A DNA stretch of 64,000 nt. Source: Rhodocyclaceae bacterium (GTDB taxonomy: Bacteria; Pseudomonadota; Gammaproteobacteria; Burkholderiales; Rhodocyclaceae). Each line of letters opens with the position of its first letter. Positions within the stretch are counted from its first letter, which is position 1. Position numbers and translations under genes: made by a program. The notes beneath the pieces are model-generated. The model was given only the letters and a program-made list of their open reading frames with translations. It searched no databases and was not told the DNA's origin. The stretch covers positions 121,503-185,502 of the forward strand of contig JAVBYI010000001.1 of assembly GCA_030824115.1 (NCBI GenBank), given 5' to 3'. Below, one piece after another: positions 25,548 to 36,447 of this stretch.

Positions 25548-26039
25548 ATGAAACCTGATGCCCGCCCGCCCGAAACCCCCGCGACGCAGTTTCTCCACAA
25601 ACACGGCATCGCGCACTCCAATCATCTCTACGCCTACGAGGAGCATGGTGGCACCAAGGTCTCGTCACGCGAATTGAATGTCGCCGAGCATGCGGTAGTG
25701 AAGACATTGGTGATGGAAGACGAAAACAAGAAGCCGCTCATCGTGCTGATGCACGGCGACAAGAAAGTCTCCACGAAGGAGCTGGCGCGTCAGTTCGGCG
25801 CCAAGAAGATTGCCCCCTGCACGCCCGAAGACGCCCACCGCCACACGGGTTACATGGTCGGCGGCTGCTCGCCCTTCGGCACCAAGAAGCAACTGCCGAT
25901 CTGCATGGAAAAGAGCATTCTCGACCTGCCGCTGATCTACATCAACGGTGGTCAGCGCGGTTATCTCGTGGGCGTGCATCCTCACGACATCCTGCGGGTG
26001 TTACAGCCGCAGGTCGTCGAGTGTGCGCTGAAAGACTAG
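25548..26039 (+). CDS. ybaK: Cys-tRNA(Pro) deacylase YbaK/EbsC
   Basis: YbaK hydrolyses Cys-tRNA(Pro) formed when ProRS mischarges its tRNA. It is 163 aa, a YbaK/aminoacyl-tRNA editing domain with the family segments VVKTLVM, ACPDDAHRHTGYMVGG-like CTPEDAHRHTGYMVGG, CSPFGTKK and YINGGQRGYLVGV. The start follows xerD by four bases with AGGATA upstream. It converges on folB. Confidence 0.93.
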   Translation: MKPDARPPETPATQFLHKHGIAHSNHLYAYEEHGGTKVSSRELNVAEHAVVKTLVMEDENKKPLIVLMHGDKKVSTKELARQFGAKKIAPCTPEDAHRHTGYMVGGCSPFGTKKQLPICMEKSILDLPLIYINGGQRGYLVGVHPHDILRVLQPQVVECALKD

Positions 26040-26046
26040 CCAGTAA

Positions 26047-26397
26047 TTAGTTGCGCGCCCGCTCGATCTGCACGCCGACACGCTTGACGCCGCGCGCGAT
26101 GCCGACCTTGGCGATCGAGACCTTGCACCAGGGCGCACGAAACTCGTCGAGCAGCAGACCGATGACGTATTCGCCCAGCGTTTCGAGCAGGTTGAAATGG
26201 CGTGCCGCGAGTTCGCTGCGAATGCGCTCGATCACCACGGCGTAGTCGATCGTCTTGGCAATGTCGTCGTCCTGCGCGGCCTCGTCGGGCACGCCGAAGG
26301 TCAGCGAGATATCCAGCGTTTGCGGCGCGGCCCGTTCGCGGTCATAAATGCCGACATGCGCTTCGACACGCATGTCCTCGATGAAGATGAAGTCCAT
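26047..26397 (-). CDS. folB: Dihydroneopterin aldolase FolB
   Basis: FolB cleaves dihydroneopterin to 6-hydroxymethyl-dihydropterin in folate synthesis. It is 116 aa. Typical segments are FIEDMRVEAHVGIYDRERAAPQ, the catalytic region TIDYAVVIERI and LLETLGEYVIGLLL. It diverges from plsY with 32 bases between the starts, a common betaproteobacterial arrangement of folB beside plsY and tsaD. Confidence 0.93.
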   Translation of the reverse strand: MDFIFIEDMRVEAHVGIYDRERAAPQTLDISLTFGVPDEAAQDDDIAKTIDYAVVIERIRSELAARHFNLLETLGEYVIGLLLDEFRAPWCKVSIAKVGIARGVKRVGVQIERARN

Positions 26398-26429
26398 GAA
26401 ACTGCCTCGTTTAGAATGCTGACCATTCT

Positions 26430-27029
26430 ATGGAAACCCTGTTCATCTACCTAGCGCTTGGTTATCTGATCGGCTCGCTGCCCTTCGCGGTGATCGTCTC
26501 GAAAGTCTTTGGCCTCGCCGATCCGCGTAGCTTCGGCTCGGGCAACCCGGGCGCAACCAATGTGCTGCGCACCGGCAACAAGGCCGCCGCCGCACTGACC
26601 CTGCTCGGCGACGCGGCCAAGGGCTGGGTTGCGATGTTCCTCGCCGCAAAAGTCGGCGCTGACGGGACGGCAATTGCCTTTGCCGGACTGGCCGCCTTCT
26701 TCGGTCATCTGTTTCCGGTGTTCCTCAAATTCAAGGGCGGCAAGGGTGTGGCGACGGCGATTGGCGTGCTGATCGGTCTGGACGGCTGGGTGGCCCTGCT
26801 GACCGCGCTGACCTGGCTGGCGACGGCGCTTGTCACGCGCTATTCATCCCTGGCGGCGATCGTCGCGGCTTGCGTGGCGCCGACACTGGCCTTGAGCAAT
26901 CACGGCATCGGTGCGGTGTCGATCGTCGTTGGCGTGATGTGCCTGCTGCTGATCGTGCGCCACAAGGCCAATATCGTGCGCCTTGTCGAAGGCACCGAAG
27001 GCGCGATCGGCGCCAAAAAGAAAACCTAG
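26430..27029 (+). CDS. plsY: Glycerol-3-phosphate acyltransferase PlsY
   Basis: PlsY acylates glycerol-3-phosphate from acyl-phosphate, the first step of phospholipid synthesis, in the inner membrane. It is 199 aa with five hydrophobic segments. Conserved loops are [32 protein letters not shown] and the C-terminal [14 protein letters not shown]. The second loop ([13 protein letters not shown]) is encoded by a dispersed-repeat copy. Its 3' end overlaps the end of tsaD by four bases. Confidence 0.96.
   Translation: METLFIYLALGYLIGSLPFAVIVSKVFGLADPRSFGSGNPGATNVLRTGNKAAAALTLLGDAAKGWVAMFLAAKVGADGTAIAFAGLAAFFGHLFPVFLKFKGGKGVATAIGVLIGLDGWVALLTALTWLATALVTRYSSLAAIVAACVAPTLALSNHGIGAVSIVVGVMCLLLIVRHKANIVRLVEGTEGAIGAKKKT
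26648..26671 (+). repeat. Dispersed 24-base repeat, copy 6 (inside plsY)
   Basis: AAAA followed by GTCGGCGCTGACGGGACGGC, one core mismatch. It is in sense and encodes KVGADGTA in a loop between two membrane helices of PlsY. Confidence 0.82.
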
Positions 27030-28042
27030 ATCGTCGCCAGCGGCCAACGGGGCTTGACTGCAAAGGCCCCGTTGCGACTTTCACCCGCTGCCTTGCCAGT
27101 AATCAGGCGTTGCGCCGCGGCAAAGGCAATCATCGCGCCGTTATCGGTACATAGGGCCATTTCCGGATAACAGACCCGCACCCCACGTTTGCTGCCTGCT
27201 TCATCCAGCCGCTGGCGCAGCCGCTGGTTGGCACCGACGCCACCGGCGACGACCAGCGTGGTCAGCCGGCGCTGGCGGCAGGCGGCGAGCGCCTTGGTAG
27301 CGACCACTTCGGTGGCGGCTTCCTGAAACTCGGTCGCCAGATCGGCCTTGTCCTGCTCTGTGAGTGTGCGCTCACGCACGGCGGTCAGCACGGCGGTCTT
27401 GAGGCCGGAGAAGCTGAACATGAAATCGCCACTGTTCAGCATCGGACGCGGCAGCTTGAACTTGCCCGGGGTGCCTTGATCAGCCAGTTTTGCCAGTGCC
27501 GGCCCACCCGGGTAGCCGAGGCCCAGCAGTTGCGCGGTCTTGTCGAAGGCTTCGCCGGCGGCATCGTCAAGCGATTCGCCCATTAGCTCGTAAGCGCCCA
27601 CTTGCGTGACACACATGAGCTGCGTGTGGCCGCCGGAAACCAGCAGGGCGATGAAGGGAAACGTCGCGGGGTCTTTGGACAATAGCGGCGAAAGCAGGTG
27701 GCCTTCGAGGTGGTGGATCGGCAGGGCTGGAATATCGAGGGCAAGCGCCAGTGCTTCGGCAAAGCTTGCGCCAACCAGTAGGGCGCCGGCCAAACCGGGG
27801 CCGGCGGTGTAGCCAATGGCATCGATGTCAGCGCGCGTCGCGCCGGCCTCGGCCAGCACGTTTTCCAGCAGGGGAATCAGCCGACGGATATGGTCGCGCG
27901 AGGCCAACTCGGGCACCACGCCGCCATAAGCCTCGTGCATCGCCACCTGCGTATGCACGGCGTGCGCCAGCAATCCGCGCTCGGTGTCGTAGAGGGCGAG
28001 GCCCGTTTCGTCGCAGGAGGATTCGATACCGAGTACCAGCAT
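27026..28042 (-). CDS. tsaD: tRNA N6-threonylcarbamoyladenosine transferase TsaD
   Basis: TsaD transfers the threonylcarbamoyl group to A37 of ANN-decoding tRNAs. It is 338 aa, an ASKHA-fold protein. The N terminus [17 protein letters not shown], the metal-binding histidines in [18 protein letters not shown], and [10 protein letters not shown] are the family hallmarks. It reads divergently from rpsU, with 79 bases between the start codons, as in many proteobacteria. Confidence 0.97.
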   Translation of the reverse strand: MLVLGIESSCDETGLALYDTERGLLAHAVHTQVAMHEAYGGVVPELASRDHIRRLIPLLENVLAEAGATRADIDAIGYTAGPGLAGALLVGASFAEALALALDIPALPIHHLEGHLLSPLLSKDPATFPFIALLVSGGHTQLMCVTQVGAYELMGESLDDAAGEAFDKTAQLLGLGYPGGPALAKLADQGTPGKFKLPRPMLNSGDFMFSFSGLKTAVLTAVRERTLTEQDKADLATEFQEAATEVVATKALAACRQRRLTTLVVAGGVGANQRLRQRLDEAGSKRGVRVCYPEMALCTDNGAMIAFAAAQRLITGKAAGESRNGAFAVKPRWPLATI

Positions 28043-28057
28043 GGCGAAATTTTACTT

Positions 28058-28085
28058 TGACAAGCGCCGTGAAATGGCTAGAATT
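28058..28085 (+). promoter_or_regulatory. Sigma70 promoter of rpsU (macromolecular synthesis operon)
   Basis: A perfect TTGACA (28058-28063), a 16-base spacer and TAGAAT (28080-28085) lie 36 bases before the rpsU ATG, in the tsaD-rpsU divergent gap. Confidence 0.8.
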
Positions 28086-28121
28086 CGCCCCCTTTCACCC
28101 AATCAAGTCTAGGAAATTCGC

Positions 28122-28334
28122 ATGCCTGGTATTCGCGTCAAGGAAAACGAGCCCTTCGAGGTCGCCATTCGTCGCTTCAAGCGCACCATCGAAAAGGCCG
28201 GCACACTCACCGAACTGCGTTCGCGCGAGTTCTACGAGAAGCCCACTTCCGAACGCAAGCGCAAGCTCGCCGCTGCCGTCAAGCGCCATCACAAGCGCAT
28301 CCGCAGCCAGCTCCTGCCGCCCAAGATGTATTGA
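28122..28334 (+). CDS. rpsU: 30S ribosomal protein S21
   Basis: S21 is the small basic ribosomal protein needed for initiation. It is 70 aa and ends with the usual basic tail [15 protein letters not shown]. It opens the rpsU-yqeY-dnaG-rpoD block under a strong promoter. A hairpin with a T-run lies just after it, likely lowering downstream transcription relative to rpsU. Confidence 0.98.
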   Translation: MPGIRVKENEPFEVAIRRFKRTIEKAGTLTELRSREFYEKPTSERKRKLAAAVKRHHKRIRSQLLPPKMY

Positions 28335-28375
28335 TTTTTCTGGCCGCCTGCGGATAGCGGGCGCTAGTCATCGAT

Positions 28376-28405
28376 ACCGCCCCGGTGCCTGCCGCGGGCG
28401 GTTTT
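28376..28405 (+). terminator. Intrinsic terminator or attenuator between rpsU and yqeY
   Basis: The stem ACCGCCC/GGGCGGT (28376-28382 with 28396-28402) is followed by a short T-run (TTTT). It lies 42 bases after rpsU and 27 before yqeY. It probably partly terminates rpsU transcripts. Confidence 0.65.
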
Positions 28406-28431
28406 GTCGTTTCTGATTCAGGAGAAATTGC

Positions 28432-28881
28432 ATGTCGCTCAAAGCCCGCATCACCGACGATATGAAGTCCGCCATGAAGGCGAAGGAAACGGCGCGCCTC
28501 GGTGCCATTCGCCTGCTGCTGGCGGCGCTCAAGCAAAAGGAAGTGGATGAGCGCATCGAGCTTGACGATACCGCTGTAATCGCGGTCATCGAAAAGATGC
28601 TCAAGCAGCGCAAGGATTCGATTACCCAGTATGAAGCGGCCCAGCGGCAGGATCTGGCCGATGCCGAGAAATTCGAGGTCAGCGTCCTGTCGGCCTACAT
28701 GCCGCAGGCCATGAGTGCCGACGAGGTGGCCGCGATTGTCGCCAAGGCAGTCGCGGATTCCGGTGCCAAGGGGCCGGCCGACATGGGCAAGGTCATCGGG
28801 CTGGTCAAGCCGCAACTGGCCGGCCGTGCCGACATGGGCGAAGTGTCGAAGCTGGTGAAAGCAAAATTGGCTGGCGCATAA
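28432..28881 (+). CDS. yqeY: GatB/YqeY-domain protein
   Basis: A 149 aa YqeY protein, the free-standing form of the tRNA-binding helical domain found at the C terminus of GatB. The family motif AIRLLLAALKQKEVD, the KRKDSI-like KQRKDSITQYEAAQRQDL and LSAYMPQAMS are present. Its place between rpsU and dnaG is conserved in many bacteria; the cellular role is unsettled. AGGAG lies before the ATG. Confidence 0.93.
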   Translation: MSLKARITDDMKSAMKAKETARLGAIRLLLAALKQKEVDERIELDDTAVIAVIEKMLKQRKDSITQYEAAQRQDLADAEKFEVSVLSAYMPQAMSADEVAAIVAKAVADSGAKGPADMGKVIGLVKPQLAGRADMGEVSKLVKAKLAGA

Positions 28882-28888
28882 TGCCCGC

Positions 28889-30622
28889 GTGATCCCCGAC
28901 TCGTTTGTTCAGGAACTGCTCTCGCGCGTCGACATCGTCGACGTCGTCGAGCGCCACATCACGCTCAAGAAAGCGGGGGCCAACTATCAGGCCTGTTGCC
29001 CGTTCCATTCCGAGAAGACCCCGTCGTTCACCGTCAGCCCATCCAAGCAGTTCTATCACTGCTTCGGCTGTGGTGCGCATGGCAGCGCCATCGGCTTTGT
29101 CATGCAGTATGCCGGTCTGGGCTTTGTCGAGGCCGTTGAAGACCTGGCCGGCCATCTGGGACTGGCCGTTCCCCAAGAAGTTAGTACACGCTCTCAGGAA
29201 AAAGCTAAGCAGCAGCCGCTGACCGAGCGCATGGGGCAGGCAGCCCGCTTCTACAAGGAGCAGCTGAAAGCCTCGCCCAAGGCCATCGAGTATCTGAAAG
29301 GCCGGGGGCTGACCGGCGAGATTGCCGCACGCTATGGTTTGGGCTACGCACCCGATGAGTGGCAGGGACTGCAGCGCGTTTTCGAAGACTATGCCGGCCC
29401 GGCGCTGGCCGAATGCGGTCTCGTGATCGACAGCGACCAGGGGCGGCGCTACGACCGCTTCCGCGATCGCATCATGTTTCCGATCCTCGACCAGCGCAGC
29501 AATGTCATTGGTTTTGGTGGCCGCGTGCTCGGTGCCGGGGAACCGAAATACCTGAACTCGCCGGAAACGGTGCTGTTCCATAAGGGCGAGGAACTTTACG
29601 GGCTGCCGCAGGCGCGAAAAGAGATTCAGCAACAGAATATGGTACTTGTTGTGGAAGGCTACATGGACGTTGTGGGTCTAGCGCAGAACGGGGTACAGAA
29701 CGTCGTCGCTACCCTTGGCACGGCGGCTACAGGGGCCAATATCCGGCGTTTGATCAGGCTAGCTGACCGCGTCGTATTCTGTTTTGACCGCGACAGCGCT
29801 GGTGATCGGGCCGCCCGCAGGGCGATGGAAGTCAGCCTTGAGCATCTGGTCGATGGCAAGAGCATTGAAATTCTCCAGCTAGACGGTACTCAAGATCCCG
29901 ATGAATTTGTCCGCGAACATGGCAGAGACGCCTTCGTCAAGCAGACCCAAAACGCTACACGCCTGAGCGATTTTCTTGTTCGCAAGCTTGTCCAGGAAAG
30001 TAATCCTCACACGGCTGAAGGCCGCGCAAAACTAGTGAACGAAGCCAAGCCGTTATTGCAGAAAATTGCTGCACCGATTTTGCGTGTACAGATCACCAAG
30101 GAAATTGCAAAGCATGCCCAGTTGTCACAATCGGAAGTAGAGGCGCAATGCGGCCTTAAGCCATTGGTCCGTAATCGTTTTGCTCCACCCCCTAGCCGGG
30201 TACACCCTTCGCCCAATGCCCTCGAACGCATCCTGCTGCTGACCGTCTTGCGTCGACCCGAGCGGGCGGCACGCCTGCCGCTTGATCTGATTTCGACCGA
30301 AAGCCCCGAGGGTGCCGCCCTGCTGGCGGTGGCCGAAGCGATTGATCAGGTCGCCCTGCCCGCAGGCAATCTTGGCTTGTTGATGGAGCACTTTCGCGGC
30401 AGTCCGCATGCCGACCTGATTGCCGGACTGGCGAGTCAGGCCGAACGTGAGGCGGAGGACGAAGGGGAGCAGGAAGAGGTTTTCCTCGATGCCATCGGGC
30501 GCTTGCACCAGCTTTCCTTGCAGCGCCAAGTCGATGTCCTGACCGCGCAAGCGCGTGCCGGCACCCTGAGTACTGCGGAGCGCCAGACGCTGGCTAGCCT
30601 GCTTGCACGTAAAAAAGCTTGA
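28889..30622 (+). CDS. dnaG: DNA primase DnaG
   Basis: DnaG makes RNA primers at the replication fork. It is 577 aa from a GTG start (MIPDSFVQELL). The CHC2 zinc site is CCPFHSEKTPSF with HCFGCG (about residues 38-64), the catalytic TOPRIM domain has VVEGYMDVVGL (about 254-264), and the C-terminal part is the DnaB-binding domain. An internal stretch (about 29640-30180) has lower GC and more AT-ending codons than its flanks, suggesting a recombined segment. Confidence 0.96.
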   Translation: MIPDSFVQELLSRVDIVDVVERHITLKKAGANYQACCPFHSEKTPSFTVSPSKQFYHCFGCGAHGSAIGFVMQYAGLGFVEAVEDLAGHLGLAVPQEVSTRSQEKAKQQPLTERMGQAARFYKEQLKASPKAIEYLKGRGLTGEIAARYGLGYAPDEWQGLQRVFEDYAGPALAECGLVIDSDQGRRYDRFRDRIMFPILDQRSNVIGFGGRVLGAGEPKYLNSPETVLFHKGEELYGLPQARKEIQQQNMVLVVEGYMDVVGLAQNGVQNVVATLGTAATGANIRRLIRLADRVVFCFDRDSAGDRAARRAMEVSLEHLVDGKSIEILQLDGTQDPDEFVREHGRDAFVKQTQNATRLSDFLVRKLVQESNPHTAEGRAKLVNEAKPLLQKIAAPILRVQITKEIAKHAQLSQSEVEAQCGLKPLVRNRFAPPPSRVHPSPNALERILLLTVLRRPERAARLPLDLISTESPEGAALLAVAEAIDQVALPAGNLGLLMEHFRGSPHADLIAGLASQAEREAEDEGEQEEVFLDAIGRLHQLSLQRQVDVLTAQARAGTLSTAERQTLASLLARKKA

Positions 30623-30668
30623 TAAATCATATATAATTTAACGTTTCGCCGAATTTCGAGTCGAGCCC

Positions 30669-33008
<2,340 letters not shown>

Positions 33009-33066
33009 GTTTCAGCAGGCCGCACGGGATGTTACGAAAACATCAAAACATCTTGTGTGCTTGCGA

Positions 33067-33145
<79 letters not shown>

Positions 33146-33172
33146 ATCCCTTTTCGGGGCGCTTTGTCTAGA

Positions 33173-34624
33173 ATGAAGACCATGGTGCTGCCCGACCCCC
33201 CCCTTCAAACGACCTTGAACGTCAGCAACGAAGACGACTTGCGGCGGCTGCGCGCCCGTCTCGAAGCCGAGGTCGCCACCCGTCAGGGCGTCGAGCAGCG
33301 TCTGGTGCAACTGCAGTCGGCCTATTCCCGTTTCGTCCCGCCGCAGTTGCTGGAACTGCTGGGCAAGGAAAGTATCCTTGATGTCGACTGGGGGCATCAG
33401 GCCGAGAAGAAGATGACCATCCTGTTTTCCGACATTCGCGGCTTTGCCTCGATGTCGGAACGCATGTCGCCGCAGCAGTGTTTCGATTTCATCAATGCCT
33501 ACCTGAGCTTCATGGAGCCGGTGGTGCTGGCGCACGGCGGTTTTATCGACAAGTACATCGGCGATTCGGTCATGGCCCTGTTCCCGGCGCGCGGCGACGA
33601 TGCGCTGCGCGCTGCGCTCGGCATGCTGGCCGAGCTTGATCACTTTAATGCCCAGCGCGCGGTGCTGCAAAGCGAACTGCCGCTCGATCACGCCGAGCGG
33701 CGCCCCACCAGCGATGTGCAAATCGGCATCGGCATGAACTCCGGCCTGCTGATGCTCGGCGTTATCGGCGGTGCGAACCGCATGGAAGTCACGGTCATCA
33801 GCGATGCGGTCAACGTGGCCTCGCGCGTCGAGACACTGACCAAGACCTATCAGACGCCGATCCTGATCACCCAGCACACGCTCAACAGCATTCGTCACCC
33901 GGCTGATTTTTCGATTCGTTTCATCGACCGCGTACGCGTGCGCGGCAAGCATCAGGCGCAGTCCATCTACGAGGTGTTCGATGCCGATCCGGCGCCGATT
34001 AAGGCCGCCAAGCTGGCCTACCGCGATACCTTCGAGGACGCGCTGGCGCATTACCATTTCCGCCGCATGGAAGACGCCCTCGGGCTGTTCGGTGATTGCC
34101 TCGAACAGAATCCGGGCGATACGCCTGCCGCCGTGTATTGGCAGCGTTGCCGTCAGGCCAACCGCGCCCATACCGGCGAGGCGGGTGAGACGGATAGCGC
34201 CGCCCACTGGCGCCCGGAATACCTGCTCGGTTTTGCCGGGCTCGACGATATGCACCAGGTGATATTCAGCCACATCGTTTCGTTGGCGAATGCCCTGCAG
34301 GAAGAGCAGGCCGGCACGGCCAGCCAGATTGTCGTCAAGCTGGTGGAATGGACGCGCGAGCATTTCGAATCCGAAGAACGCATGATGGAAGCGCATGGCT
34401 ACCCGCGTTCTCCCTTTCTTGAACACCGCCAGCAGCACACGAAATTCCGCGAATTCCTCGAAAGTCTGGCGGCCGGCATTCATGACGGCAAGACGCCCGC
34501 CCTGCGTCTGGCCTTCCGCAGCCAGTTTCTGCTGCTCGACTGGTTTATCAGCCACATCAGCATCACCGACCGCCACCTGGAACGCTTCCTGTCCGAGCGG
34601 GTCAAGGCGGATCAGTTGCGCTGA
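33173..34624 (+). CDS. Class III adenylate/guanylate cyclase fused to a hemerythrin domain
   Basis: A 483 aa two-domain protein with no signal peptide. A short coiled coil (about residues 20-50) leads into a class III cyclase domain (about 75-270). Its metal aspartates are in FSDIRGF (D87) and YIGDSVMALF (D131), and the transition-state Asn/Arg are in SDAVNVASRVE (N214, R218). The Lys in DKYIGD and Asp in ISDAVN favour ATP as substrate. After a helical linker comes a bacteriohemerythrin domain (about 350-475) with all seven iron ligands: H361, H397 and E401 (HFESE), H418 and H422 (HRQQH), H461 and D466. Oxygen or redox control of cyclic nucleotide synthesis is inferred. ATG 33173 is chosen; ATG 33182 is possible. 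A run of eight C's lies at 33196-33203. Confidence 0.88.
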   Translation: MKTMVLPDPPLQTTLNVSNEDDLRRLRARLEAEVATRQGVEQRLVQLQSAYSRFVPPQLLELLGKESILDVDWGHQAEKKMTILFSDIRGFASMSERMSPQQCFDFINAYLSFMEPVVLAHGGFIDKYIGDSVMALFPARGDDALRAALGMLAELDHFNAQRAVLQSELPLDHAERRPTSDVQIGIGMNSGLLMLGVIGGANRMEVTVISDAVNVASRVETLTKTYQTPILITQHTLNSIRHPADFSIRFIDRVRVRGKHQAQSIYEVFDADPAPIKAAKLAYRDTFEDALAHYHFRRMEDALGLFGDCLEQNPGDTPAAVYWQRCRQANRAHTGEAGETDSAAHWRPEYLLGFAGLDDMHQVIFSHIVSLANALQEEQAGTASQIVVKLVEWTREHFESEERMMEAHGYPRSPFLEHRQQHTKFREFLESLAAGIHDGKTPALRLAFRSQFLLLDWFISHISITDRHLERFLSERVKADQLR

Positions 34625-34650
34625 TACGACTTGCCGCGCGGGAGCTTCTC

Positions 34651-35694
34651 ATGAACGTGGTCATTGTCGATGACACCCAGATCAACGTCACTTTGATGCA
34701 GGCGCTGGTCAATCGCATCGACGGTTGCAAACCGATCTGTTTCACCGACTCCGCCACCGGGCTGGCCTGGTGCCTGACCAATCAGCCGGATCTGGTCATC
34801 GTCGACTACATGATGCCGGCGCCCGATGGCATTGAATTCATCCGGCGTTTGCGTGCCGAACCGGGCAAGGCGGAATTGCCGATCCTGATGGTGACGGCCG
34901 ACGCCGAGAAGGAAGTCAGTTACCGTGCCCTCGAAACCGGCGCCAACGATTTCCTTACCAAGCCCGTCGACCGCGTCGAGTTCACCGCGCGGGTGAAGAA
35001 CATGCTGGCGATTCGCAAGAGCCATCTCGCCCTGACCGACCGCGCCGCCTGGCTTGCCGAGGAAGTGGGCAAGGCGACGGCGGAAATTCGGGAAAGAGAA
35101 CGTGAAGCCGTGTTCCGGCTGGCACGTGCCGCAGAATTCCGCGACCCCGAGACCGGCGCCCATATCCAGCGCATGGCCCACTACTCGAAGCTGATTGCCG
35201 CCCAACTCGGCCTTGATCAGGCGCAGCAGGACCTGATTCTCGAAGCTGCGCCGATGCACGATGTCGGCAAGCTCGGCACGCCCGACCTGATCCTGCTCAA
35301 ACCGGGCAAGCTGACGCCGGAAGAGTTCACCGTCATGCAGCAACATGCGGCCATCGGCTGGGAAATTCTCAAAGGCTCAGCCGCCCCGACCTTGCAGGTA
35401 GCTGCCGAGATTGCCCATACCCACCACGAAAAATACGATGGCAGCGGTTATCCGCGCGGCCTGGCCGGTGAGCAGATTCCCCTGTTCGGTCGCATCGTTG
35501 CCTTGGCGGATGTCTTCGATGCCCTGACTTCGGCGCGTCCCTACAAGCCGGCCTGGGCGTTCGACAAAGCCTGGACCTTTGTTGCCGAAGGTCGCGGCAC
35601 CCATTTCGATCCCGCCTGTACCGATGCCTTCCTGGCTGTCCAGGCAGCGGTTGTAGACGTGCGTGAGCAGTTCCGCGATCCGGTCGAGGAATAA
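34651..35694 (+). CDS. Response regulator with HD-GYP cyclic-di-GMP phosphodiesterase output
   Basis: A 347 aa protein with an N-terminal receiver domain (acidic pair D7/D8, phospho-acceptor D52 in VIVDYMMPAPDG, Lys104 in LTKPVDR) and a C-terminal HD-GYP domain (HD at 203-204 in PMHDVGKLG, then HHEKYDGSGYP at 258-268). The full catalytic set argues for an active cyclic-di-GMP hydrolase. It starts 26 bases after the cyclase-hemerythrin gene with GGGAG upstream, so the two are probably cotranscribed. No histidine kinase is adjacent. Confidence 0.92.
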   Translation: MNVVIVDDTQINVTLMQALVNRIDGCKPICFTDSATGLAWCLTNQPDLVIVDYMMPAPDGIEFIRRLRAEPGKAELPILMVTADAEKEVSYRALETGANDFLTKPVDRVEFTARVKNMLAIRKSHLALTDRAAWLAEEVGKATAEIREREREAVFRLARAAEFRDPETGAHIQRMAHYSKLIAAQLGLDQAQQDLILEAAPMHDVGKLGTPDLILLKPGKLTPEEFTVMQQHAAIGWEILKGSAAPTLQVAAEIAHTHHEKYDGSGYPRGLAGEQIPLFGRIVALADVFDALTSARPYKPAWAFDKAWTFVAEGRGTHFDPACTDAFLAVQAAVVDVREQFRDPVEE

Positions 35695-35700
35695 CTCTGC

Positions 35701-36447
35701 TCAGATCAGCGGCAGGGCTGCTCCCTGCCGCTTGAGTTGTTCACGGGCGCTGCGCCAGTCCGGGCAAAGCCTCGCCACCTGGGCCCAGAAGCGTGGGCTG
35801 TGGTTCATCTCGACCAGATGCGCCACTTCATGGGCGATGACGTAATCGACCAAGGGTAGCGGCAGGTGAATCAGGCGCCAGTTGAGGCGAATGCCGCTGT
35901 GGGTGCTGCAACTGCCCCAGCGGGTGCGGGCGGACGACAGGGCGAGCGGTGGTTCGGCCACGCCGAGTTGCGCCGCTGCGGCGGCAGTGCGTGGCTGAAA
36001 CACTTCCAGTGCGCGCCGCTGTAGCGCGCGTCGGGCCAGGGCCGCAAGGTCGGCCGCAGGACGTGCGGCCAGCCAAAGTTCCCCTTCTTTCCAGTAGCCG
36101 CGATTGCCGCCTGCGGTGACGCAGACCCGCACCGCGTCACCCAGCACCGGCAGTTCGGCCCCATCGTGGAGGGCCAAATGACGTGGGGCGGTGCGCTTGG
36201 AGAATTCATCGAGCTTGCGCACCACCCAGTCCGCATGGATACGAATAAAAGCCTCGATGTCGGCCAGCGGAAACACGCGCGGGGCACCGACGCGCAAGCC
36301 GCGTTCATCGATGTGCAAGGTCAGACGACGACGATCACGCCGCAATGTGTAAGAGACGATGCGTCCGTGCAGAACGAGGTGCCGGTTTGGCGGCGGCGTA
36401 TCAAGGCTGCTGGCGGTGGCGTGAAACAGCTCGAACTGTTCAGGCAT
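35701..36447 (-). CDS. YgjP-like zinc metalloprotease (M48-type, DUF45)
   Basis: A 248 aa YgjP/DUF45 protein. The zinc motif HEVAHLVEMNHSPRFW gives HExxH plus the downstream histidine (about residues 196-211), preceded by the family segment RTRWGSCSTHSGIRLNWRLI. Members have been described as metal-dependent hydrolases related to WSS1 and SprT proteases. Its start overlaps the stop of the upstream gene by one base (TGATG); that gene is a motif-less paralogue of this one. It is the last gene of the long minus-strand operon and converges on the HD-GYP gene. Confidence 0.88.
   Translation of the reverse strand: MPEQFELFHATASSLDTPPPNRHLVLHGRIVSYTLRRDRRRLTLHIDERGLRVGAPRVFPLADIEAFIRIHADWVVRKLDEFSKRTAPRHLALHDGAELPVLGDAVRVCVTAGGNRGYWKEGELWLAARPAADLAALARRALQRRALEVFQPRTAAAAAQLGVAEPPLALSSARTRWGSCSTHSGIRLNWRLIHLPLPLVDYVIAHEVAHLVEMNHSPRFWAQVARLCPDWRSAREQLKRQGAALPLI

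Noticed and set aside
26451..26470. Possible gene reading from within folB into plsY
   Set aside because: Overlaps two certain genes, with no ribosome site and no family resemblance.
30632..30637. TATAAT before rpoD as an independent promoter feature
   Set aside because: The -10 is perfect but no -35 box is found at 15-19 bases; mentioned under rpoD only.
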